DNA from: Anadara kagoshimensis
Taxonomy: Eukaryota > Mollusca > Bivalvia > Arcoida > Arcidae
Assembly: GCA_021292105.1 (NCBI GenBank)
Contig: CM037870.1
Location: 22,274,424-22,338,423 of the forward strand
Length of the DNA: 64,000 nt
Direction of reading: 5' to 3'
Below the pieces are notes generated by a model. It saw only the letters and a list, made by a program, of their open reading frames with translations, ran no database searches and had not been told where the DNA came from. Positions 11,031-22,832 of this stretch are shown one piece after another. Position 1 is the stretch's first letter; each line of letters opens with the position of its first letter. The translations under genes were made by a program, and so were the position numbers.

Positions 11031-12310
11031 TTAGTTGGACTTGAATTATCTACTTGACATTCCGCCGGTGAGTTGCCACAATAATTAATCAGTAATGCCC
11101 GTTAAGTCGTACAAACTTACATACATTACAGTCTTGTCAATATTGCAACAACTTTGTTTCTGAATGTTAAATATGTTGGCCATTTCCTATGGCCAATGAA
11201 TGATTAGCTAACAGTGTAAAAATTGCGGCTTTATCGAACGTATAATAATGTAAACAATAACAAAATATGGTTTTATACATATATGTGTGTATTTTCATTG
11301 TCCACAGCGTAAATAACATAAATAATTTTACAAAACCCGTTTAATATTTTTGATCGCAATTATATTGCGATTTAATGTCCGTCATATTATCTATCGCTTG
11401 ACTGACCATCTGACTGACCAATATAGAAACAAAAAATAGACGATCTGGTATTAATTTTATGCGCAAGAAACAAAAAGTAAAATTGAAAAAAAAAAAATAA
11501 TAATAATAATAATAAATTAACTAGCGATTTGGAGGAATTTAAATTACAAAAATTATACTAATTCCATCGCGGCACAATCAGTTCAGGGTAAGAGCATTGG
11601 TCAGTCAGCTGGGCTATGATGATTCCATATTCTGACAGAAGATCTAAATTTTTTAAACATTTGAAATTTTAACATTTGTAAAACACAAAAGCTAAAAAAA
11701 CCAATATAACTTTTCTACATCTATCATAATTATGGGCTGTCCGGTGTCCGTCCTTAAAACTGACGGCTATTTTCAATTACTAGTATACATCATGATATTC
11801 AGGAAAATAGAAAAAAAATGGCATAGCACCTTAGTACAATATATAATATATATTGTAATATTGTAAGACTTTTTTTCCTAAATTATATCTTCTTTATGTT
11901 GTTTTTTATAATTACTATTATTGCAAATTTTATAAAAAGATTTGAAGATAACCGTCCGTTTTAAAGCAAACGATTGCCATGAACAAAGTTTGATGATAAA
12001 AAATTAAAAAAAACCAATTGATTTTATTCATTTATGAATACTGCTTTTACTTAAAGATAGGCAGCCATGATTTTCTGCATCAACACGATATCAATTTTTT
12101 TCTTTTTTAATCATCAAAATAGTTTATACATCTCTGAAGGAACAAAATCAACAATCTGAGATAACTTCAAATATAGCACTGCGTACGATAAGATGGGCTA
12201 CAAATATTCTCATGTGAATACAAAAATATCAAAAATCATAAATAAATAATCATGCAATTTCAACACAGAACATACATATAGCAACGGACTCAACAAAATA
12301 TACAAATATT

Positions 12311-12368
<58 letters not shown>

Positions 12369-13823
12369 TAAAAATATGACGAGTTGTTGAACTGAGTCCG
12401 GTTGTTCAAAGTTGCGTTAGGCTGGCCAAAATTTTAAATATGATGATTATCAATTCCCTTCTAAAATTTCAAAACACAAGATAACAAAATATTTACCAAC
12501 CAACTGAATTATCATTGGCTAACCGAGCTTTGAACAACAATGACCTATTTATAAATTAATTCTAAAACCCCAGGATATTTTGGCACATTTTTCATTTAAT
12601 TTTATTAAATCAATGTCATGTGCTGATTTTGAATTTTTATTGAAATAATGCATTCAAAAACGCTCTGATTTTGAATGCATTATTTTTTTTTTTTTAAATC
12701 AGCCCATGACATCATTAACCAATATACATATATTTTTCTTATCGGACATCGAAGAAAATAGTTATTACTTATCAATGACATTTCAAAACTTGACACAAGA
12801 CAAGGGACATTTTCGTTCAAAGTTTGGAAAGAAATAATGGGGCCAATCTGATATAAATCAAATTTACTCTTATTGTCATTAAAAAGTATTACATCCCATA
12901 GGCAAACACTAACCAAATACCAAACTTTCTTTTGTAAGACAGAGCATTATGGTCATTTGTTTCCTGAATGCATATGTAATATCCGGCGATTGAGTAACGG
13001 TGACATTGAATTAAATCATATTTCCCATTTATAATCAAAACGGGCAATAATTATCGGCAAGATTAATCAAGATAAAAATTCTGCTAAAAGCAGTTTTTAC
13101 CCGTAAGGGCTCCAATCACTTGTTCGTCGTCATCTGTAAACTAGGCAATAGCTGTTTCTCAAAAACATATTTATAACACAAAGTTCCGAAAGTACATTTC
13201 TATTATCATAAATTTGGATTTTTATTCCTTGTCATTGCCATGTTATCGTCAACTCAGCAATGTACTTATTTAATTTCTGGAACATGACATACCCTATTAC
13301 ATTATTCTAATTACTGAATGTTTTAAATTTAATAATACAATAAAACTAACGTGACTTGTTACAGTGCGTGTAAAACTGGTTTTCTACACAATTTTATATA
13401 TTTTAGAATTGCAATTATATTTATTATTTAGGCATATATTTTTAAAAAATTTAAAAATTGTCATTTTCTTAAGTTGAAAGGATATTATTTTTCTGATAAG
13501 CGAGTTTAAATAAAAAAAAGGAATAAAAGTATAGTCAATATATATATCACTAACTTGTCTCAAAATTTCAAAATATCCCAAAAATATGTTATGTTTCCCC
13601 ATTTTCCAAGTCACCTGGGTTTTTGTATTATCAAATTCATTGTGGGTTTACAGGCATTTTTTTCAATCAATGACAGACAATGTATTAATTAAAACACATA
13701 ATTTCTCCGTTTTGGCATAAGACATAACAGAAAAAAATATTTTAAACTTAAAATACATTTATACCATATGTGCACACACGAACATTTTACCCTACATCGG
13801 AGTAGTTCTTAATGTAACAACTG
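11031..13823. other. Intergenic stretch and probable Frizzled 3' UTR
   Basis: A (GT)n tract lies at 12314-12367. On the minus strand, the first AATAAA after the Frizzled stop is at 13420-13425 (TTTATT on the plus strand), which would give a 3' UTR of about 400 nt; this is a candidate only. No other gene seen. Confidence 0.4.
12614..12711. mobile_element. 98-bp foldback element (TGTCAT family, enlarged)
   Basis: Outer arms TGTCATGTGCTGATTT and its complement pair with one mismatch. An inner palindromic pair carries AATGCATTCAAAA and TTTTGAATGCATT, so this copy looks like one with an internally duplicated core. Flanks are TCAA and TCAT. Confidence 0.6.
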
Positions 13824-15605
13824 CTACACCTGGCTTAGGGGCATAGGTTTGACCCCCTGAAAGTTGGGATTGGAATATTTACAAAGTCTGGAGTTGTATG
13901 TGTCACTTTGTTTATTACAGCAGCTATTAAAGAGTTTTTTCCAAGAGTCTAACGTTTTGCCAGTCCATATCCAGAATCCGGAGGTAATTCCCACAACAAG
14001 GCACATGAAATATTTTAACATAAATACTGAATAATCCGGTTTGATAGCACCACATGGGCAAATCAATGAAGCTTCCCATTTAGCCTTTAAGTGTTGTTCG
14101 TAAAAATAACAAGCAATAACGATAGTTGCTGGAACTGTATATAAAACAGAAAAAACACCGATCCTGATCATAAGTCTTTCTAGTTTATCGGTTTTCCCCC
14201 TTCCTTGTTGTTTAATAACATTCCTAATACGAAATAATGACACAAATCCAGCCACAAGAAATGAGGTTCCAACAATTAAATACACAAACAAGGGAGCAAG
14301 AACAAAGCCCCTTAAATTATCTAAATTCTGATTTCCAACGTAGCACACACCAGCTATAGGATCCCCGTCCACAGAGGACATTGCTAAAACAGCTATACTC
14401 TTTATCGACGGAATAAGCCAAGCTGCTAAATGGAAATATTGTGAATAACTAGCAATAGCTTCCTGTCCCCACTTAAGTCCAGCAGCTAGAAACCACGTGA
14501 ATGACAAGATTACCCACCATATCGATGATGCCATCCCGAAAAAGTAAAGAAGCAAAAATACAACTGTGCATAATGCTGGACCAGTTGTCTCATAACGGAT
14601 CATTTTTCCATCACAAGCCACAGCAGAGTGTCCGGCTACAAGACGAATTATATAGCCAATACTGACCATAAAATAACAAGCACTAAGAAATATTATTGGC
14701 CGTTCAGGGTACTTAAATCGTTGCATGTCGACGAAAAATGTCACCACTGTCATTAATGTGGAAACACAACATAATACTGACCATAAACCTACCCAGAACG
14801 TAGCAAATGTCATTTCGTCGGGGGAAAAGTAAGGACTAGTACAATTCATTGCACAGTTTGGCCATCCACCTGTCGCTATTTTATTGTAAAATCCACTGGT
14901 TTCTTCCAAATTTACCATTTTACAACCACACTGACATTTCTTCAAGTCGCTGATATGATTATTTATGCGGTCCAGATTGTTGATATTATACCCAGGTATG
15001 TCGGGTTTGATATCCAAAATATCTTTGACTCCTTCTTCTTGTTTGGTTTTTGCCGTTTCTTTGACAGGTGGTGGCAATGTTGGTTTCTTTCCTGTTTTGT
15101 CTGGTTTAGTGGGTTTTGATGTCGTTTTTTCGGTGGCATTTCGGTCCATACATAACACGCCTTTTTGGCCGTACTCTGGTAATCGGTCGCAGTTCATTCG
15201 TTCGGGCCATGCGAATCCGTACTGTTGCATAAGTGGGGCACAACCCGCTTTAGCTCTTTCACAAACGGAACGACAGGCCGGTAAATGTTTTTGATACGAC
15301 GGAATACAAATAGGCGCATACATGCTGCATAAAAATAACTTTAAGTCTGGAGAACATTTAATTTCTACCAAAGGCCAGAACTGATGTACTTCTAATCCTG
15401 CTTCTTCTTGCGTCTCGTGGTTGAACTGGTTCGGCATATATGTAAGATTGTATCCTATTCCCTTACACATTGGGATAGTAATTTCTTGACATTTTTTCTG
15501 TTCCTCAGCCTCCGTGACATAAACATTGGACCAAGTTACTATACATAACAGTAAAACTGTATATCCACAAACTGTCCTATTACACATGTCTCTATTGTTA
15601 ATCAT
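13824..15605 (-). CDS. fzd5/8: Frizzled receptor, FZD5/8 subfamily, complete single exon
   Basis: This encodes a seven-pass Wnt receptor of the plasma membrane, 593 residues from the first in-frame ATG. An in-frame TAA lies upstream near 15672 with no ATG between, and the next ATG at 15587 would place the signal peptide nearer the N-terminus. Seen in order: a hydrophobic signal segment (about 12-27); a cysteine-rich Wnt-binding domain (39-153) with all ten cysteines and the FZD5/8-like phrases GIGYNLTYMPNQF and VHQFWPLVEI; a linker rich in K, T and P; seven hydrophobic helices (about 268-293, 303-323, 345-369, 391-409, 433-456, 479-501, 527-547); the Dishevelled-binding KTLDSW motif (550-555); and a short tail ending LSQV, a class I PDZ-binding motif. 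Length and lack of introns match vertebrate FZD5 and FZD8. N-glycosylation sequons include NLT at residue 53. It looks functional; no other intact gene is nearby. Confidence 0.97.
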   Translation of the reverse strand: MINNRDMCNRTVCGYTVLLLCIVTWSNVYVTEAEEQKKCQEITIPMCKGIGYNLTYMPNQFNHETQEEAGLEVHQFWPLVEIKCSPDLKLFLCSMYAPICIPSYQKHLPACRSVCERAKAGCAPLMQQYGFAWPERMNCDRLPEYGQKGVLCMDRNATEKTTSKPTKPDKTGKKPTLPPPVKETAKTKQEEGVKDILDIKPDIPGYNINNLDRINNHISDLKKCQCGCKMVNLEETSGFYNKIATGGWPNCAMNCTSPYFSPDEMTFATFWVGLWSVLCCVSTLMTVVTFFVDMQRFKYPERPIIFLSACYFMVSIGYIIRLVAGHSAVACDGKMIRYETTGPALCTVVFLLLYFFGMASSIWWVILSFTWFLAAGLKWGQEAIASYSQYFHLAAWLIPSIKSIAVLAMSSVDGDPIAGVCYVGNQNLDNLRGFVLAPLFVYLIVGTSFLVAGFVSLFRIRNVIKQQGRGKTDKLERLMIRIGVFSVLYTVPATIVIACYFYEQHLKAKWEASLICPCGAIKPDYSVFMLKYFMCLVVGITSGFWIWTGKTLDSWKKLFNSCCNKQSDTYNSRLCKYSNPNFQGVKPMPLSQV

Positions 15606-17370
15606 TTCTGTAAATATCTTCCAGATATACAAATAAAAAATGAATAATTCTAAAAGCGGATTTCTTCGTCCTTATATTTCCGATTCATAACTTCTTGTTT
15701 GTAAATGTCACAATTTGGTTCTTGAAAAAAAGAAACTTGTTAACAAACTTGCGTTATTTTACTTATTCCTTCCTTTTGATTTCAAAAATAAAAATAATCC
15801 ATCGAATAAGTTTCTTGTTTATGCTCGCAACATGAACAAAATCTTCTTAGCAAACATTAAATACGGCGTGTCGGGATTAAAACAATGTCATGTTCTGTAT
15901 AGTGATATCGTAGTACTATATTATAAGTCCACTCTATACTTAGTATTTATAACGGAGAACTCTCAAGGTAAAAAAAAACACTCCAAAAGATATTATTTTA
16001 CATATTTTTTCTTTAAAAACGATCTAGGGCAACTAGTCGTTTAACAGATATCGAATTATTCTGTCAGCATTCAATGAACCTGTCTTTATCATACATCTTA
16101 TACAAAGAATAAACCGGAATTATTTATCACAACTCCACAAGAGCAGTCAATCATTTTGCCATCAGCCAATCAGGAGACGGTAACAGTAATGTCACAATTA
16201 AACACATACGCCCCTCTAATTTAGCCGGTAATGTCTTGTACACAGCAACTCTTTAACCTGAAAATAGAAATTTAATTTGAATTGAAATCAGCCATGAATT
16301 TTTTTTAAAGAGATTTGTTGAATAATTTGTGTAAAAGGCGGAGTTTTCGTTTCAATAGAAATCATTAGTATATCTTAATAATTTGTTCTCGAGCAGAAAA
16401 GTAAACAGAGACGATAATGAAAAAAAAATTATATTTGTAGTCACAGCATGGATTCTATTTTTCTTTGTAAGATGGCTATTTGTATGACTAAACCCTAATA
16501 CTGAAATGCTTTTAAAATTTCTTCTAAACACGTATAATCATATTTTTTGTTAATAATTAATAACTTAATATATTTTTTCTCTAAATTGATTAGTTTAGAA
16601 GGATTTTGTGAGTGAACCATCAAAATGAAATTGTATTTGTAATAAATAAAATGTAGGACAGACACTAATCCATTTTATAAGACAATAACTCAATACAAAC
16701 ATTTGTTATTATGAAAGAAGTGTAAAATCCTAAACTCACACCGTGTATTATCTTTTAATCTTAATAGCAAGCGTTTTAATCAATAGATGAACAAATGCAG
16801 AAAAATGACATTCGTTTAAAACAGAATACTCATTTCATTTCACTTAATTAAACAAAAATACTAGTGAAATGAAATAAGCGAAAACAAACAAATAAATAGA
16901 TAAATAGATACATAAATAAATAAATAAATAAATAAATAATGACACAGTATATATCTTACCCAGTGAAGTTTAATTTTACAAAATTATTATTATTAATAAT
17001 AATAATAATAAATTGACATGTAAAAATATATAAATAAAATAGATTAGTTGAGACACTATTAAACGTATTCAAAATACGAGGGAGTAAAAAGAACATAATT
17101 TCGTCCTGTGCGTTATATATTATTTACACTTCCTAATAAACATGTCATTTGTTGCAAAGACGCGGAATGCTTAATTAAAGGACAAATGAAATGTGTCATA
17201 TGTTGCAATTTTCAGCTTCAGCTAATAAAATAGCGACATGTGTGGTCATATTTGTAAAAACTGTTATATTATAGTACCATTTCCTGGTTTTAGTTTTTTT
17301 TAATTTAATCCTTTTCGTGTTAATTTAGGACCAACATAATTAGTAGATTTTATTGTAGTTTTATCACGCT
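15606..17370. other. Upstream region of the Frizzled gene and intergenic stretch
   Basis: The promoter of the minus-strand Frizzled gene should lie here. No confident core promoter can be named. A (TAAA)n-like tract lies at about 16900-16940 and a (TTA)n/(TAA)n palindromic tract near 16984-17011. An open frame on the plus strand at 15715-16044 has no recognisable features. Confidence 0.4.
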
Positions 17371-18205
17371 ATAAATATGTGATATATAAAAGTTACACTA
17401 GGATATATAAATATGTGATATATAAATGTTACATTAGGGAGTATAAATATGTGATATATAAAAGTTACATTAGGGAGTATAAATATGTGATATATAAAAG
17501 TTACATTAGGGAGTATAAATATGTGATATATAAAAGTTACATTAGGATATATAAATATGTGATATATAAAAGTTACATTAGGGAGTATAAATATGTGATA
17601 TATAAAAGTTACATTAGGGAGTATAAATATGTGATATATAAAAGTTACATTAAGAAATATAATTATGTGATATATAAAAGTTACATTAGGGAGTATAAAT
17701 ATGTGATATATAAAAGTTACATTAGGAAATATAATTATGTGATTTATAAAAGTTACATTAGAAAATATAAATATGTTTATATAAAAGTTACATTAGGGAG
17801 TATAAATATGTCATATATGAAAGCTACATTAGGGAGTATAAATACGTGATATATAAAAGTTACATTACGGAGAATAAATATGTCATATATGAAAGCTATG
17901 TAACAACTCCTAATGAAGTCCGTGTGATATATGAAAGTTACATTAGCGAATATAAATATGTGATATATAAAAGTTACATTAGGGAGAATAAATATATGAT
18001 ATATAAAAGTTACATTAGGAAATATAAATATGTGATATATAAAAGTTACATTAGGGAGAATAAATATGTGATATATGAAAGCTACATTAGGGAGTATAAA
18101 TATGTGATATATAAAAGTTACATTAGGGAATATAAATATGTGATATATAAAAGTTACATTAGGAAATATAATTATGTGATTTATAAAAGTTACATTAGGG
18201 AGAAT
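17371..18205 (+). repeat. 36-bp tandem array, about 23 copies
   Basis: The unit is GTGATATATAAAAGTTACAT plus TAGGGAGTATAAATAT. Because 36 is divisible by three, frames stay open on both strands; the predicted peptides (YVIYKSYIREYK and similar) are low-complexity and I do not call them genes. At 17897-17922 one unit is replaced by TGTAACAACTCCTAATGAAG and a few more bases, which match the terminal repeat of the element at 5035-5221. Confidence 0.95.
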
Positions 18206-20308
18206 TACATAAACTGATGAGACATGCTCTTTGTATAATTTTAACAAAACTCTCTGAACTTTCAGACGACATGATTTTTAAAAAAATATTTTGTTAAATA
18301 TTCAAAAAATTTATAATATGACAAAATTATAATAAAATATTGAATTCGGATTTTAAAAAAAAACTATACGACACTACCACTGAAACTGTTAAATAAAACA
18401 GAAGTAATGTCGTCAAATACGCCCTAATTTTACTATAGCTATTTCTTGACAGCTATAACAACCAAAATATCATAAAAATACTATCGTTTTATGGTGGAAA
18501 GTGATTAAAAACTCCGAAACAAAATCAAAAAGAAAAACAAAATTAATAACTAATTTAATTACCTAAATAATACTCGTGATCATGATGATCACTTTGCGAT
18601 AAAAAATAAAATCGTCTTGTTTTAAGCACAAATTGTGTATATTTATTTTCAGGAACGGTAATGGCAGAAAAAGCAAAATAAAAGCATACACAAAGCGTAA
18701 AATACACAATAGCAATCTAAAGAGTGTTTAGATACATGTAGCTTTTTTATGATTTACTCGGACACATCTGATAATGATGCCAAAACGAGTAATTTAAGAA
18801 TATAATTAGCGTCATTTCTATTGTATCCACATTGAAGGTAAAAAGAAGATGTCTAATTAACGCTGATTGACGTCCCTCTTATGCCACATACTTATTAGCC
18901 CCCTGGTTGACCTTGCTTGACAACAAAACATCTCTGAACTTTGCTTAAAGCGTCTGACAATAGGTGATTAACAGTTTAGTACTGTTTTCGTGTCAATTAA
19001 AGAAGGGAAAAGTTTAAACCTTATCCACGTGACAACGTACAAAAGATCACAAACTGAGAAAACGCCACACGACATTTTTGACAAACGTTCAAGAATTTTG
19101 AATATTTCTTTTTTGTCTTCTTTAAGTAGTCTAAAATAGAATTAGTGTACTTCGCCGATATGAACAATGTTTTAGTGTCATATTAAATTTCTACATTTTC
19201 TTAATGTTCTTCATTACACTGATCATTAGTATAATTGATTTAAAAAAAAAAAACAAATATCTATTAGTCCTCACATATAACAGTACCAAAAACATTCCCA
19301 AAAAAGTTACATCAAGCTAAAATCATAGCAAGCTTCAGTATACATTAATATTATTGAAATAGTGAGTAGTTCCGCATGGTTTAATCAAATGAGTTTTACC
19401 AGTTATATCAGTTTTATTAGTACATTACGTTTCATCGATGAATTTTACAACAAAAGAGAGTTTGCAAATATGGAATGGCAGTATTGTCTAGTTAACAAGT
19501 TTGTATAAAGTTTTAGGCAGAGTAACATCTGTTAGTCCTGGGTTTATCTGTATACAAGAATTTGTTTATCAAAGTACTATCTAATTGTTGTAATCTCCCC
19601 AAGAACGTTAGGGGTTCGTCAATTGTAAACAAATGCCTAAAATGTGTAACATTTTCCTGTAATCTGCAACTAATTTCTACATGTTGTGATGGCTGGCAAG
19701 GAATGTATTCCAAATCGACGTATATAATGTACATTTATTTATTTTTTTGCTATAACAGCACGCACGTTATTCTCCAGAAATGTAAATCTGGCTGACATCT
19801 TGGCAAATATTAGCTTCAATCTATATAACCCTACCAGCGTAAAAATACCAGTCAGCACGCTGAGTGGCAGTGCCGACACTAAATATACTGTGAACTAATT
19901 ATAATTTATTTTGGATTAAACCTAATAACACAGGAAGTCGTCGTTGTATAGGCAGATTTGCTTTTCTCCAGAACTAGGTGAACTGACAGGGAGCTCAAGT
20001 ACTGGACGCAAACTGACACAGCGAGCCTGATCCCCAATGATAATCTCTTCACTTGCATACAGACAAAGAAAGACTCAAATTATGTTTAACGTGTAAAAAA
20101 AATAATTACGACAGAATGATTAATATTTAAGTTTGCAAATAGTTATTGGCCGCTTAAAACATGACCCCCCGATTCATGTTATTTGTACGAGATATATCAA
20201 GCAACCATCACGATTTATGCGAAATTATATTTATGTCCGATCAATGTAGAAATAGTATTATGACATGCCAATATTCCATCGGGAAAAATAAATCACAATA
20301 CCCACACT
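18206..20308. other. AT-rich intergenic stretch
   Basis: No gene, RNA or clear repeat recognised. The few open frames are short and unsupported. Confidence 0.4.
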
Positions 20309-22534
20309 CAACTGTTATAAGCAGTACACAGACTAACAGAACAGTGGCGCAGACATAGCAGCGCTATCACAGTCTTTTATAGTAACTGTTGTAAGCAGTA
20401 CACAGACCAACATAACAGTGGCGCAGACATAGCAGCGCTATCAGTCTTTTATAGTAACTGTTGTAAGCAGTACACAGACCACATAACAGTGGCGCAGACA
20501 TAACAGCGCTATCACAGTCTGTCACAGTAACTGTTGTAAGCAGTACAGACCTACATAACAGTGACGCAGACATAGCAGCGCTATCACAGTCTGTCTCTGT
20601 AACTGTTGTAAGCAGTACAGACCTACATAACAGTGACGCAGACATAGCAGCGCTATCACAGTCTGTCACAGTAACTGTTGTAAGCAGTACAGACCTACAT
20701 AACAGTGACGCAGACATAGCAGCGCTATCACAGTCTGTCTCTGTAACTGTTGTAAGCAGTACAGACTAGCATAACAGTGACGCAGACATAGCAGCGCTAT
20801 CACAGTCTGTCTCTGTAACTGTTGTAAGCAGTACAGACCTACATAACAGTGACGCAGACATAGCAGCGCTATCACAGTCTGTCTCTGTAACTGTTGTAAG
20901 CAGTACAGACTAGCATAACAGTGACGCAGACATAGCAGCGCTATCACAGTCTGTCTCTGTAACTGTTGTAAGCAGTACAGACTACATAACAGTGACGCAG
21001 ACATAGCAGCGCTATCACAGTCTGTCTCTGTAACTGTTGTAAGCAGTACAGACCTACATAACAGTGGCGCAGACATAGCAGCGTTATCAAAGTCTGTCAC
21101 AGTAACTGTTGTAAGCAGTACAGACCAACATAACAGTGGCGCAGACATAGCAGCGCTATCACAGTCTGTCTCTGTAACTGTTGTAAGCAGTACAGACCTA
21201 CATAACAGTGACGCAGACACAGCCGCTATCACAGTCTGTCACAGTAACTGTTGTAAGCAGTACAGACCTACATAACAGTGACGCAGACATAGCTGCGCTA
21301 TCACAGTCTGTCTCAGTAACTGTTGTAAGCAGTACAGACTAGCATAACAGTGACGCAGACATAGCAGCGCTATCACAGTCTGTCACAGTAACTGTTGTAG
21401 CAGTACAGACTACATAACAGTGACGCAGACATAGCAGCGCTATCACAGTCTGTCTCTGTAACTGTTGTAGCAGTACAGACTACATAACAGTGACGCAGAC
21501 ATATCAGCGCTATCACAGTCTGTCTCTGTAACTGTTGTAAGCAGTACAGACTAGCATAACAGTGACGCAGACATAGCAGCGCTATCACAGTCTGTCTCTG
21601 TAACTGTTGTAAGCAGTACAGACCTACATAACAGTGACGCATACATAGCAGCGCTATCACAGTCTGTCTCTGTAACTGTTGTAAGCAGTACAGACTACAT
21701 AACAGTGGCAGACATAGCAGCGTATCACAGTCTGTCTCTGTAACTGTTGTAAGCAGTACAGACCAACATAACAGTGACGCAGACATAGCAGCGCTATCAC
21801 AGTCTGTCTCTGTAACTGTTGTAAGCAGTACAGACCTACATAACAGTGGCGCAGACATAGCAGCGTTATCACAGTCTGTCACAGTAACTGTTGTAAGCAG
21901 TACAGACTAGCATAACAGTGACGCAGACATAGCAGCGCTATCACAGTCTGTCTCTGTAACTGTTGTAAGCAGTACAGACCAACATAACAGTGGCGCAGAC
22001 ATAGCAGCGCTATCACAGTCTGTCTCTGTAACTGTTGTAAGCAGTACACAGACCAACATAACAGTGACGCAGACATAGCAGCGCTATCACAGTCTGTCTC
22101 TGTAACTGTTGTAAGCAGTACAGACCAACATAACAGTGGCGCAGACATAGCAGCGTATCACAGTCTGTCTCTGTAACTGTTGTAAGCAGTACACAGACCA
22201 ACATAACAGTGACGCAGACATAGCAGCGCTATCACAGTCTGTCACAGTAACTGTTGTAAGCAGTACAGACCAACATAACAGTGGCGCAGACATAGCAGCG
22301 CTATCACAGTCTGTCACAGTAACTGTTGTAAGCAGTACAGACCTACATAACAGTGACGCAGACATAGCAGCGCTATCACAGTCTGTCTCAGTAACTGTTG
22401 TAAGCAGTACAGACCTACATAACAGTGACGCAGACATAGCAGCATCACAGTCTGTCTCAGTAACTGTTGTAAGCAGTACAGACCTACATAACAGTGACGC
22501 AGACATAGCAGCGCTATCACAGTCTGTCACAGTA
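20309..22534 (+). repeat. 72-bp tandem array, about 31 copies
   Basis: The unit contains GCAGACATAGCAGCGCTATC, then ACAGTCTGTCTCTGTAACTG, then TTGTAAGCAGTACAGACCTA and CATAACAGTGAC. Recurrent variants are CTCTG/CACAG/CTCAG after the GTCTGT, and CTACAT/CAACAT/TAGCAT before AACAGTG. GTCTGT and ACAGAC within the unit can pair as a stem. One- and two-base indels are frequent, so minus-strand frames break repeatedly. The array ends abruptly inside a unit and is followed by a 29-bp repeat and then the miniature LTR element. Confidence 0.95.
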
Positions 22535-22612
22535 AACATCGACACACATATCTCCTGCATGTAAACATCGACACACATAACTCTTGCATGTAAACATCGA
22601 CACACATAAATT
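22534..22612 (+). repeat. 29-bp tandem repeat, 2.7 copies
   Basis: AAACATCGACACACATA followed by CTC(C/T)TGCATGT is repeated twice and then partly. It fills the space between the 72-bp array and the miniature LTR element. Confidence 0.85.
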
Positions 22613-22619
22613 ATGGCTA

Positions 22620-22722
22620 TGTAGCGGTCAGGGTAGCTCAGTGATAGAGCACTCGCCTATAGTGCAGGAGGTCCCGGGTTCGATCCCCTGTCCGACCCTG
22701 CATTTTTCTCTTTCCTGTTACA
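22620..22722 (+). repeat. Left LTR (103 bp)
   Basis: TG...CA ends with the short inverted pair TGTA(A/G)C and GTTACA. The order inside is six bases, a 73-nt tRNA-like sequence, a five-T run and CTCTTTCCTGTTACA. The first six bases differ from the right LTR at 22624. Confidence 0.87.
22626..22698 (+). ncRNA. tRNA-like polymerase III unit in left LTR
   Basis: It folds as a cloverleaf: acceptor GGTCAGG with TCCGACC (one mismatch, one wobble), D stem GCTC/GAGC, anticodon stem CTCGC/GCAGG, seven-base loop CTATAGT (formal anticodon ATA), variable loop AGGTC, and T arm CCGGG/CCCTG with loop TTCGATC. The A box TAGCTCAGTGA begins at 22634 and the B box GGTTCGATCCC at 22677. T5 at 22703-22707 would terminate polymerase III. 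Mismatches in acceptor, anticodon and T stems and three rather than two bases before the D stem argue against a translating tRNA. Confidence 0.75.
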
Positions 22723-22724
22723 TT

Positions 22725-22738
22725 TGGGGGCTCGTCCG
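22725..22738 (+). other. Primer-binding site, proline-tRNA type
   Basis: TGGGGGCTCGTCCG is complementary to the last 14 bases of the conserved metazoan proline tRNA including CCA. It begins two bases after the left LTR, the expected spacing. The match stops there (ACCC follows instead of GGAT). Confidence 0.8.
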
Positions 22739-22739
22739 A

Positions 22740-22776
22740 CCCTGGGAAGTGGCCGACCAGCAGGTTGGTCCCAGGG
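22740..22776 (+). other. Internal stem-loop after the primer-binding site
   Basis: CCCTGGG (22740-22746) pairs perfectly with CCCAGGG (22770-22776). Inside it, CCGACC (22753-22758) pairs with GGTTGG (22763-22768) around the loop AGCA. The position matches that of RNA packaging or dimerisation signals in other LTR elements; function is inferred. Confidence 0.6.
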
Positions 22777-22812
22777 TGGAACCTGGTGGTTTCGATTCAA
22801 GGGAGTTGAATC

Positions 22813-22832
22813 AAAAAAAGGGAAGGGAGGAA
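22813..22832 (+). other. Polypurine tract
   Basis: Twenty purines in a row (seven A, then G-rich blocks) end exactly at the first base of the right LTR, as required for plus-strand priming. Confidence 0.85.

Noticed and set aside
14965-15294. A 109-residue plus-strand frame
   Set aside because: It is the antisense shadow of the Frizzled cysteine-rich domain and linker.
15606-15632. Extension of Frizzled to 602 residues from 15632
   Set aside because: The codon at 15630-15632 is TTG on the minus strand; the first in-frame ATG is at 15605.
17379-18247. Open frames on both strands in the 36-bp array
   Set aside because: Low-complexity peptides from a tandem repeat, open on both strands, without any recognisable domain.
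20309-22534. Direct repeats suggesting a CRISPR array
   Set aside because: Units are contiguous with no unique spacers, there are no cas genes, and the window is from an animal genome.
20367-22605. Several minus-strand frames rich in SVLLTTVTETDCD and LLCLRHCYV
   Set aside because: These are three readings of the same 72-bp repeat and are broken by frequent one- and two-base indels.
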